A stretch of DNA of 10,362 nt. It comes from Verrucomicrobiia bacterium. Lineage in GTDB: Bacteria > Verrucomicrobiota > Verrucomicrobiia > Limisphaerales > Palsa-1400. The stretch is taken from contig JAICXV010000021.1 in the NCBI GenBank assembly GCA_025934545.1, positions 1 through 10,362 of the forward strand, in the 5' to 3' direction. Each line of letters opens with the position of its first letter. The stretch's first letter is position 1. This document shows positions 1 through 6,105 of the stretch, one piece after another. Made by a program: the position numbers and the translations under genes. The notes beneath the pieces are model-generated. The model did not search any database. It saw only the letters and a program-made list of their open reading frames with translations, and was not told the origin of the DNA.

Positions 1-95
1 CCGACCTGCCGGGCGATACGGGCAAGGGCAGCGTCGAACTGTTGATGAAACTCATCGCCCAACGACCCCAGCGACGCATACGTAATCTTCTCCAC
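1..95 (-). CDS. 5' end of an aldehyde dehydrogenase-like gene (possibly P5C dehydrogenase), partial
   Basis: Reading leftward from a GTG at 95-93 there is an open frame to the window edge giving VEKITYASLGSLGDEF followed by HQQFDAALARIARQVG. A GAGAGG ribosome binding site lies about 8 bases upstream, and an in-frame TGA at 110-108 bounds the frame, which supports this start. The short segment, with a helical FDAALAR stretch, resembles the N-terminus of some L-glutamate gamma-semialdehyde (1-pyrroline-5-carboxylate) dehydrogenases, which oxidise the aldehyde intermediate of proline breakdown. No catalytic motif is in view, so that family call is tentative; that a gene starts here is better supported. 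It is divergent from the toxin-antitoxin pair and shares a roughly 107-bp intergenic region with it. Confidence 0.45.
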   Translation of the reverse strand, partial: MEKITYASLGSLGDEFHQQFDAALARIARQV

Positions 96-166
96 AACCA
101 CCACCTCTCAGTTCAATGTAGTGGACGTTGGGCGGTTCTCAAGGGGCGTCGCGTAGATGCGTGAGC

Positions 167-202
167 TTGCCCTGACAGGCCAATCAAGTGTAAAGTCTAC
201 CT
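167..202 (+). promoter_or_regulatory. Putative promoter of the toxin-antitoxin/permease string, possibly leaderless, with palindrome
   Basis: A -35-like TTGCCC (167-172) and a -10-like TAAAGT (191-196) are 18 bp apart, each matching four of six consensus bases. Transcription would then begin about at the ATG at 203. No Shine-Dalgarno sequence precedes that ATG, which fits a leaderless message. The palindrome CCTGACAGG (171-179) overlaps the -35 edge and is a possible operator for autorepression by the antitoxin, as is usual for such modules. All of this is inferred from sequence resemblance. Confidence 0.3.
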
Positions 203-400
203 ATGAGCGCACGGGAAATTATTGCTGAAATCGAAGCGTTGCCTAACAACGAAAAGGCGGAAGTTGTGCAGTACGTCACGAAAATGGCTGACGCAACTAC
301 TGCTAAAGAAATTCGTTACGCATCGAAAGAACAATGCGAGCGCGCCCGGGACGAAGTATTCACCAAACACGCCAGTCTTTTGGAAAAGCTCTCCAAGTGA
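203..400 (+). CDS. Small antitoxin-like protein paired with a Fic/Doc-type toxin
   Basis: This gene encodes 65 residues beginning MSAREIIAEIEALPNNEKAE, with a predicted helical N-terminus (EIIAEIEALP) and a charged C-terminal helix ending RDEVFTKHASLLEKLSK. I do not recognise a named family with certainty. The length, the charged helical make-up, and the position immediately upstream of and overlapping a Doc-type toxin gene are what one expects of a type II antitoxin. In such pairs the antitoxin binds and neutralises the toxin through a C-terminal segment and represses the shared promoter with its N-terminal part; that role is inferred here. Its TGA stop (398-400) overlaps the toxin's GTG start in the sequence GTGA. 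The ATG at 203 has no clear ribosome binding site, so it may be translated from a leaderless message. An alternative is an unrelated small regulator. Confidence 0.6.
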   Translation: MSAREIIAEIEALPNNEKAEVVQYVTKMADATTAKEIRYASKEQCERARDEVFTKHASLLEKLSK

Positions 401-780
401 GTGCCCCACTTTTCCTGGAATCTTCGGAAATCGAGTCCATACATCGCCGCTCAATCGAACGGTTTGGTGGAACCTTGGGAATTCGAGACCGCAATGCGTT
501 GGAATCCGCCATTTTTCATCCGCAGAACATCTACCTTTACGGGAATGGTGATTTGTTCGAAATTGCCGCCGCTTATGCATATCACCTTGCAGAGGCACAA
601 GCATATTTGGATGGCAACAAACGCACGGGGATTGCCGCAGCTCTTGAGTTCTTGACGATCAACGGTGTGTCCATTTCCGGCGATTCGATGCCGATCTACG
701 ACGTCATGATCGCCATTGCCGAAAGACGGGCAACGAAACAAGATCTCGCAAACAAACTGCGCGAGTTGTTTGGCGAATGA
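397..780 (+). CDS. Fic/Doc (death-on-curing) family toxin, catalytic His replaced by Gln
   Basis: The 127-residue product, the same size class as phage P1 Doc (126 aa), starts at GTG 397, with a GGAAAAG ribosome binding site at 382-388. An upstream ATG at 334 keeps the frame open, but it lies deep inside the antitoxin gene and would add unrelated sequence. The body matches the family: ESSEIESIHRRSIERFGG (8-25), GIRDRNALESAIFHPQN (28-44), LFEIAAAYAYHLAEA (53-67) and the Fic core QAYLDGNKRTG (68-78). Doc enzymes phosphorylate EF-Tu, and other Fic proteins AMPylate targets, using the histidine that opens the core motif HxFx(D/N)(A/G)N(K/G)R. Here that position is Gln68, while the phosphate-binding DGNKRT part is intact. 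The protein may therefore be inactive, have altered chemistry, or be a natural Gln subclass. Its stop overlaps the permease start (ATGA, 777-780). Confidence 0.85.
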   Translation: MSAPLFLESSEIESIHRRSIERFGGTLGIRDRNALESAIFHPQNIYLYGNGDLFEIAAAYAYHLAEAQAYLDGNKRTGIAAALEFLTINGVSISGDSMPIYDVMIAIAERRATKQDLANKLRELFGE

Positions 781-1865
781 ACGAACCAAGGACTTGGAAC
801 CCGTTCCGTGCTGCGCTTCGGGCGCAGGAAAGTGGGTTGGTTGTTGTCATTGTGCTGTTGGGCATTCTGCTTACTGTTTTCGGCGGAACGGTCCCGCGAG
901 TGGTCGGCTTCAAAACAAGCGAATCGGGGGAGCGGTCGCCGATCGTCGAACAGCAGAATAAATTCCTCAACGCTCACAATCTCGCGAAGCTAGCCAAAGA
1001 CACGAGTTTCATCGCGATCATGGCCGTCGGTGCGACGTTTGTGATTATTTCCGGCGGCATCGATCTTTCAGTCGGAGCGATTTATGCGTTGTCTTCGGTG
1101 TTGACCGCGATGGTGTTCAATGCGTTCGGCCCGGAAGGACGGGATGCAACGGGTGTTATGCCCGCGTTACTCGGCGCGCTCGTTTGCATCGCAATTGCCA
1201 CGATGTGCGGACTGCTCAACGGCTCGATGATTGTTTTGCTGCGAGTGCATCCTTTCATCATCACGCTGGGCACGATGGCGATTTACCGAGGTGTCGCGTT
1301 TGTGATTACGAAGGGTGTTTCAATTGGAGCGTTTCCGGCAGTGTTTCGCGCGTTTGGCACGTGGAATATCAATGGTCTCAGTATGACGCCAATGCTGGTG
1401 ATGATTTTCGTAACGATAATTGGCGCGATTTATCTGAGTCGCATGGCTGCGGGCCGTCGCGTTTATGCTATCGGCGGAAATGAACTGGCGAGTCGCTACA
1501 GCGGGATACGGGTCGAGCGCGTCAAATTAACCGTGTTTATATTTTCGGGCCTGACCGCGGGCATTTCGGCGTTGCTGGCTTTGGGATATTATGGGTCGGG
1601 ATCGTCGGGTGACGGTCAGGGTTATGAATTGAACGTCATTGCCGCAGCGGTGGTTGGCGGCGCGAGTCTTTCAGGCGGGCGCGGCTCGGCGGTGGGCGCG
1701 TTGCTTGGCGCATTGCTCATTCAAATGATCAGCAGCGGCATTGATATTCTGCATATCGATAACAACTACAGCCAAATTATTATCGGCACGGTAGTGGTCC
1801 TCGCAGTGGTGCTTGATCAATTCAATTCGTGGTTGGCGCGGCGACGTTTGTTGAAGGCGGCCTAA
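777..1865 (+). CDS. Sugar ABC transporter permease, RbsC/XylH-like (BPD_transp_2 family)
   Basis: This 362-residue, strongly hydrophobic inner-membrane protein forms the channel of a carbohydrate importer. Family landmarks are GGIDLSVG (93-100), HPFIITLGTM (158-167) followed by RG, the cytoplasmic loop GRRVYAIGGNELASRYSGI (216-234) that contacts the ATPase, and NVIAAAVVGGASLSGGRG (266-283). The first membrane segment spans about 20-37, and the next begins near 77 after an unusually long polar stretch (41-76). The ATG overlaps the toxin's TGA as ATGA with no good ribosome binding site, so translation probably depends on ribosomes finishing the toxin gene. A binding-protein gene follows after 50 bp. 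The RbsA-like ATPase that must power import is not in the window. The sugar cannot be told from sequence; ribose, xylose, inositol and similar are all possible. Confidence 0.93.
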   Translation: MNEPRTWNPFRAALRAQESGLVVVIVLLGILLTVFGGTVPRVVGFKTSESGERSPIVEQQNKFLNAHNLAKLAKDTSFIAIMAVGATFVIISGGIDLSVGAIYALSSVLTAMVFNAFGPEGRDATGVMPALLGALVCIAIATMCGLLNGSMIVLLRVHPFIITLGTMAIYRGVAFVITKGVSIGAFPAVFRAFGTWNINGLSMTPMLVMIFVTIIGAIYLSRMAAGRRVYAIGGNELASRYSGIRVERVKLTVFIFSGLTAGISALLALGYYGSGSSGDGQGYELNVIAAAVVGGASLSGGRGSAVGALLGALLIQMISSGIDILHIDNNYSQIIIGTVVVLAVVLDQFNSWLARRRLLKAA

Positions 1866-1915
1866 CGTTCGCGATTTGAATTGAACAAAGCGGGCGTCTC
1901 CATTAACGAGGTGGC

Positions 1916-2863
1916 ATGAAGTTTCCCATTGTTTGTGCGTTGGCGGTTGCGGCATTGGTCACGCACGCTGCTGACAAATCCTACACGATTGGTGTCGTGG
2001 CTAAGTCACAAAGTAATCCGGTTTTTCAGGCAGCCCGCGTTGGCGCAGAACAAGCGGCGCGCGATCTCAGCAAGAAATATAATATCAACATCAAGATTGA
2101 TTGGCGCACGCCGAACGAAGAGGACGCACAGAAGCAGGCCGACGCGATCGAACAGTTTGTGCTGACGGGCGCGAATGGAATCGCCGTCAGTTGCTCGGAT
2201 GCGAACAAATTAACGGACGCTATTAATGGCGCCGTTAATAACGGAGTGCCGGTGGCGACGTTCGATTCCGATGCGCCGGCGAGCAAACGATTTGTCACGT
2301 TTGGTGTCGATGATGAAAAATGCGGCGAGGAAGTCATGGATGGATTGGCAAAGATCATGGGCGGGAAAGGAGTGGTCGCTATTCTTGCTGGAAATCAAAC
2401 TGCACCCAATTTACAAAAGCGCGTCGTCGGAGCGAAGAAGGCGGCAAAAAAATATCCGGGCATCACCGTCAAAGGCACTTACTACCACAAAGAAACTCCT
2501 CAAGACGCAGCGGCCAAGGTCGAGCAGGTGATGGAAGCCAATCCGGACATCACGGGCTGGGCGATGATCGGCGGTTGGCCGTTGTTTACGGATAACGCGC
2601 TGAAGTGGGAGCCCGGCACGATCAAATGCGTTTCAGTGGATGCGTTGCCGGCGGAGTTGGCGTATTTGCGCAGCGGGCATGTTCAGCTTTTACTCGCGCA
2701 ACAATGTTACGAATGGGGCTATCGATCGGTGGAACATCTGATCAATAAAATTCATCTGCACAAAGACCCCACGAGTGTCAGGGATGTCAGCCCACTCGTG
2801 CCGGTCACAAAAGCGAACCTCGATGACTTTGCGAAAAAATGGGACAAGTGGTTGCCGAAATAG
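1916..2863 (+). CDS. Periplasmic sugar-binding protein, RbsB-like (Peripla_BP_4 family)
   Basis: The 315-residue protein has a signal peptide (about 1-18, cleavage near THA|AD) and the start SYTIGVVAKSQSNPVFQAAR typical of ribose-type binding proteins, followed by DAQKQADAIEQFVLTGANGIAVS, GVPVATFDSDAP, a GNQTAPNLQKRVVGAKKA ligand-side helix and a C-terminal hinge region with YEWGYRSVEHLI. It captures a sugar in the periplasm and delivers it to the permease encoded just upstream. A GAGG ribosome binding site lies about 4 bases before the ATG, so unlike its upstream neighbours it can start translation independently. There is no lipobox cysteine, so it should be soluble and periplasmic. Its TAG is only 6 bp from the stop of the convergent parE gene, leaving no room for a separate terminator. 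Substrate unknown. Confidence 0.92.
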   Translation: MKFPIVCALAVAALVTHAADKSYTIGVVAKSQSNPVFQAARVGAEQAARDLSKKYNINIKIDWRTPNEEDAQKQADAIEQFVLTGANGIAVSCSDANKLTDAINGAVNNGVPVATFDSDAPASKRFVTFGVDDEKCGEEVMDGLAKIMGGKGVVAILAGNQTAPNLQKRVVGAKKAAKKYPGITVKGTYYHKETPQDAAAKVEQVMEANPDITGWAMIGGWPLFTDNALKWEPGTIKCVSVDALPAELAYLRSGHVQLLLAQQCYEWGYRSVEHLINKIHLHKDPTSVRDVSPLVPVTKANLDDFAKKWDKWLPK

Positions 2864-2869
2864 CTGCGA

Positions 2870-4702
2870 CTAGTCTTCCACCGGGACGACGAGGCGTTCC
2901 ATGATGTAGTCTTTGCGCTCCGGCGTATTCTTGCCCATGTAGAAACTAAGGATCGGGCCAGCGTCGGGTTTGGGCGCGTATTCGACCTGGCTCAGGCGCA
3001 TTTCTTTTCCGATGAATTGTTTGAATTCACCTGGGCTGATTTCTCCGAGTCCTTTGAAACGGGTGATCTCCGGTTTGCCGCCGAGCTTCGTGGCGGCTGC
3101 GTCGCGTTCGGCTTCGCTGTAGCAATAGATTGTTTGTTCTTTGTTGCGCACACGGAAGAGTGGCGTCTCCAAAACGAACAGGTGACCGTCGTGCACGAGA
3201 TGGTCGAAGAAACGATAGAAATAAGTGATGAGCAAATTGCGGATGTGCAACCCGTCAACGTCGGCGTCGGTGGCTAGAATGACTTTGTCGTAACGCAGGT
3301 TGTCGATGTTGTTCTCGATGTCGAGGGCGCACATCAAATTGAACATTTCATCGTTCTTGTAAACGATGTCGCGTTTCAGGTCCCACACGTTAAGCGGTTT
3401 GCCTTTCAACACGAAGATGGCCTGGGTGTTGACGTCCCGGGTGCTAACGATGGAGCCGGCGGCGGATTGACCTTCGGTGATGAAGATCATCGAGCCTTTG
3501 CCTTTTCCTTTCGCTTTGTCGAGGTGGACTTTGCAGTCCTTCAATTGCGGAATGCGAATGGTGATGGCTTTGGCGCGTTCGCGCGCGAGCTTTTTGACTT
3601 CCTGCAATTCTTTGCGCAGTTGCTGGGTGTCTTCGACTTTCGCGATGATTTTTTGCGCGACGTCTTTATTGCGGTTGAAGAAGTGAAGGAGTTCTTCGCG
3701 GACGGTGTTGACCAGGTCAGAACGGATTTCGGTGTTGCCGAGTTTGTTCTTGGTCTGCGACTCGAAAATCGGGTCCTTCAAACGAATGGCAACCGCGCCG
3801 ACCATACATTCGCGGACGTCGTCGCCTTCGAATTTTCCTTTGGCAAATTCGTTGACGGCTTTGAGAAGGCCTTCGCGGAAGGCGCTCAAGTGCGTACCGC
3901 CGTCACTGGTATATTGGCCGTTGACGAACGAGTAGAACGTTTCGCCATAGCGATTGTTGCTGTGGGTGAAACAGAACTCGAGCGTCTTGCTCGTGTAGTG
4001 GAGCGGAGCGTAAATCGGTTCGGCGTTGTCGCCCTTGAGGTCTTCCATGACGAGGTCGAGAAGGCCGTTGCGAGAGACGAAGGTTTGGCCGTTGCAGATG
4101 AGTTTCAGGCCCGGGTTCAGATAGGTATAGTGGCGCAGGCGGCGTTCCACGAATTCCATCTTGAACTCGATGTCTTTGAAGATGTCCGGGTCAGGCGTGA
4201 ATTGGACAAACGTGCCATCCTGTTCGTTGGCGGCTTTACCGTTCTTCTGATTCTTGAGTTTGCCGCGTTTGAAGGTGGCTTCGAAATATTCGCCATTGCG
4301 ATGGCTGCGGACGAAGAACTCGGATGACAGCGCGTTGACGGCTTTGGTGCCGACGCCGTTAAGACCCACGCTGAATTGGAAAACGTCGTCGTTGTATTTT
4401 GCGCCGGTATTGATCTGGGAAACGCAGTCGATGACTTTGCCCAGCGGGATCCCGCGGCCGTAATCACGCACGGTGACGGTGGTGCCTTCGATGGAAATTT
4501 CGACTTCTTTGCCGTGGCCCATGATGAATTCGTCGATGGCGTTATCGATGACTTCTTTGAGGAGGATATAACAGCCGTCGTCATGATGGGCGCCGGTGCC
4601 GATGCGTCCGATATACATGCCGGTGCGCAGGCGGATGTGTTCGATGGACGAAAGGGTTTTGATTTTGCTCTCGTCGTAGACTTGTTTTTTTGCGTCGGCC
4701 AT
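2870..4702 (-). CDS. parE: DNA topoisomerase IV subunit B (type IIA topoisomerase ATPase/TOPRIM subunit)
   Basis: The 610-residue protein carries the whole B-subunit layout. The GHKL ATPase has LLKEVIDNAIDE (47-58, with E50 and N54), DYGRGIP (80-86) and GLNGVGTKAVNALS (113-126). The transducer domain contains QTKNKLGNTEIRSDL (316-330). The TOPRIM domain has EGQSAAGS (410-417) and TDADVDG (478-484), and the C-terminus has RFKGLGEISPGEF (548-560). The subunit hydrolyses ATP to drive strand passage and decatenates or relaxes DNA with the A subunit. The short ATP lid, the GLNGVGTKAVNALS form and DVNTQAIFVLKGKPLN match the ParE-like proteins of Bacteroidetes and relatives better than gyrase B, so I call it ParE; a GyrB label is the alternative. 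TOPRIM has Gln412 where EGDSA normally has Asp. parC does not follow directly. The ATG at 4702 lacks a clear ribosome binding site and has a hairpin just upstream. Confidence 0.88.
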   Translation of the reverse strand: MADAKKQVYDESKIKTLSSIEHIRLRTGMYIGRIGTGAHHDDGCYILLKEVIDNAIDEFIMGHGKEVEISIEGTTVTVRDYGRGIPLGKVIDCVSQINTGAKYNDDVFQFSVGLNGVGTKAVNALSSEFFVRSHRNGEYFEATFKRGKLKNQKNGKAANEQDGTFVQFTPDPDIFKDIEFKMEFVERRLRHYTYLNPGLKLICNGQTFVSRNGLLDLVMEDLKGDNAEPIYAPLHYTSKTLEFCFTHSNNRYGETFYSFVNGQYTSDGGTHLSAFREGLLKAVNEFAKGKFEGDDVRECMVGAVAIRLKDPIFESQTKNKLGNTEIRSDLVNTVREELLHFFNRNKDVAQKIIAKVEDTQQLRKELQEVKKLARERAKAITIRIPQLKDCKVHLDKAKGKGKGSMIFITEGQSAAGSIVSTRDVNTQAIFVLKGKPLNVWDLKRDIVYKNDEMFNLMCALDIENNIDNLRYDKVILATDADVDGLHIRNLLITYFYRFFDHLVHDGHLFVLETPLFRVRNKEQTIYCYSEAERDAAATKLGGKPEITRFKGLGEISPGEFKQFIGKEMRLSQVEYAPKPDAGPILSFYMGKNTPERKDYIMERLVVPVED

Positions 4703-4710
4703 AGAAGTTG

Positions 4711-4733
4711 GCGACCACTATTCAGTTGGTCGC
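4711..4733 (-). promoter_or_regulatory. Perfect 7-bp inverted repeat just upstream of the parE start
   Basis: GCGACCA (4711-4717) and TGGTCGC (4727-4733) form a perfect inverted repeat with a 9-base loop, ending 9 bases before the parE ATG. In the parE transcript it would fold over the place where a ribosome binding site is expected, so it could control translation initiation; as DNA it could be an operator. No regulator is identifiable from sequence. Confidence 0.35.
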
Positions 4734-4974
4734 GATATTTGCAAGTTTTTGTCTGCCTCCGGAGATAAGAATAATAAAAGCCGATGTAAGATGCGAGGGA
4801 AAAGAGAGAGTTCGCTTCGCGGAAGCGGTTACGGGATGTAAATAGCCGTTTAAAATCTACTACTCATTGACAAGGTTTAACGTTGTGTTCAAAGTGCACA
4901 CTGTATTCCCAGATACTGGAATCATTGCCGTTGTTTTAACGCGATCTGGCGGACTTGCCGTTGAGTAATAATTT
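4734..4974. other. Divergent spacer between parE and the secreted-protein operon
   Basis: No open reading frame of note lies here. It holds a hairpin with arms CGCTTC (4813-4818) and GAAGCG (4822-4827), a perfect TTGACA (4867-4872) without a convincing -10 at the right distance, the imperfect palindrome TTCCCAGATACTGGAA near 4906-4921, and a 9-base direct repeat TTGCCGTTG at 4925-4933 and 4955-4963. The promoters of both flanking genes must lie in this region, but I cannot place them securely. Confidence 0.4.
4925..4963. repeat. Direct repeat TTGCCGTTG, two copies exactly 30 bp apart
   Basis: The 9-base word occurs at 4925-4933 and 4955-4963. The second copy ends 11 bases before the ATG of the beta-helix gene. 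A 30-bp period is close to three DNA turns, which would place two bound proteins on the same face of the helix. It may be a regulator site or chance; there is no other evidence. Confidence 0.35.
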
Positions 4975-6105
4975 ATGAAGAATTCTCGTTTTTATGCATT
5001 AGTGATGTTGTTGGGTTTGGGGGTTGCGGGTGAAGCGTTTGGACAAGGCAGCCTCACTCCTCCTGGTGCGCCAGGGCCGACGATGAAAACATTGGCGCAA
5101 ATCGAGCCACGCACGCCTATCTCATCTGTGCCATACTCGATCACTAATGCAGGGTCATATTATTTGACGACGAATTTGACGGGCACATACGGCATCACCA
5201 TCAGTTCCGGCAATGTAAACCTGGATTTGAACGGTTTTACGCTGCAGGGTGCGCCCGGTGGTTCCAGCGGTATCTTTATTTCGGGCAGCTACAATAATAT
5301 TGCGGTGCGCAACGGGACGATTACTGGTTGGCAGGGATGCGGTGTTGATGGTTACTTCGCCGGGTTCCCACAGAACACCCTTTACGAGAACCTTCTCGTT
5401 TCCAGCAATTTGGACCAAGGCATCGCAGCCGAGGCCGATTCGGTAGTCCGCCACTGTGAAGCGGTTGGCAATGGAAGTGCCGCTGGATCTGCCGGCATTT
5501 TGTGTGTTGGGGGCGAGGTCGTCGATTGCATTTCTCGTGGCAGTATCTACGGATTCAATGTTACGGGAGGCACTGTTCGCAACTGCCGTTCGGAGTACAA
5601 CCTGACTGGGATGAATATCGTAAGCGGAACCGTAATTGGTTGCCGTGTTGACAACAATACCTACGGAATTTATTTGGACGGCGGAAACAACGTTGTTCGT
5701 CAGTGTCATGTCGTTGGTGATGGTACGGGTCAGTATATAATCTGGACTACTGGCGGCCAGAGTGGCGGTGGAGTGATCGCGGATAGTTTTGTCAGCCGTG
5801 GCCTTGTGGGGATCGCGTTGTATTCGCCTGGTTACCAGGTTCTGAATAATACAGTGACCCAAAACACCTCAGTGGGAATCTGGCTGCAAAACAGCAACAA
5901 CCGCGTTGATGGTAATTCGGTTATTTCGACGAACGGTGCTTATGGTATCGAGGTTAACAGCGGTTACACCAACAATGTTATTATTCGTAACGTTGTGTCG
6001 GGGGGAGGGGCATTGAATTATTTTAATCCGGGTAACAATGATTTCGGCCCGATTGGCTCGGCTGCAACTGCGACAAGCCCATGGGCAAATATTTCGCATC
6101 CATGA
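4975..6105 (+). CDS. Secreted right-handed parallel beta-helix protein
   Basis: The 376-residue product has a signal peptide (1-23, MKNSRFYALVMLLGLGVAGEAFG), then the conserved leader SLTPPGAPGPTMKTL (26-40) and EPRTPISS (44-51). After ITNAGSYYLTTNLTG come many roughly 22-residue coils rich in G, N, V and I, such as GIFISGSYNNIAVRNGTITG, GFNVTGGTVRNCRSEYNLTG and GIYLDGGNNVVRQCHV, the pattern of PbH1 beta-helix repeats. Such folds occur in polysaccharide lyases and surface adhesins; no catalytic residues are recognisable, so enzyme activity is not claimed. The tail NDFGPIGSAATATSPWANISH looks like the conserved C-terminal cap seen in verrucomicrobial members. No PEP-CTERM or other sorting signal is seen. 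Its stop overlaps the next gene's start (ATGA), so the two are co-translated. Confidence 0.85.
   Translation: MKNSRFYALVMLLGLGVAGEAFGQGSLTPPGAPGPTMKTLAQIEPRTPISSVPYSITNAGSYYLTTNLTGTYGITISSGNVNLDLNGFTLQGAPGGSSGIFISGSYNNIAVRNGTITGWQGCGVDGYFAGFPQNTLYENLLVSSNLDQGIAAEADSVVRHCEAVGNGSAAGSAGILCVGGEVVDCISRGSIYGFNVTGGTVRNCRSEYNLTGMNIVSGTVIGCRVDNNTYGIYLDGGNNVVRQCHVVGDGTGQYIIWTTGGQSGGGVIADSFVSRGLVGIALYSPGYQVLNNTVTQNTSVGIWLQNSNNRVDGNSVISTNGAYGIEVNSGYTNNVIIRNVVSGGGALNYFNPGNNDFGPIGSAATATSPWANISHP

Noticed and set aside
334..396. An upstream ATG start for the Doc-like toxin at 334
   Set aside because: It would add 21 residues translated from inside the antitoxin gene that match nothing in the family; GTG 397 has a proper ribosome binding site and gives the normal length.
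3467..4327. A 286-residue open frame on the plus strand, antisense to parE
   Set aside because: It lies wholly inside the convincing parE gene, has a low-complexity F/V/A/E/D-rich composition typical of a complementary-frame shadow, and matches no family.
4867..4909. A strong promoter from the perfect TTGACA at 4867-4872
   Set aside because: At 16-18 bp downstream the sequence is CAAAGT-like, not a -10 box; TATTCC is about 31 bp away, too far. Kept only as a note in the spacer.
5155..5862. A 235-residue open frame on the minus strand, antisense to the beta-helix gene
   Set aside because: The plus-strand protein has a signal peptide and clear beta-helix repeats; the antisense frame is T/N/A-rich with no recognisable motif.
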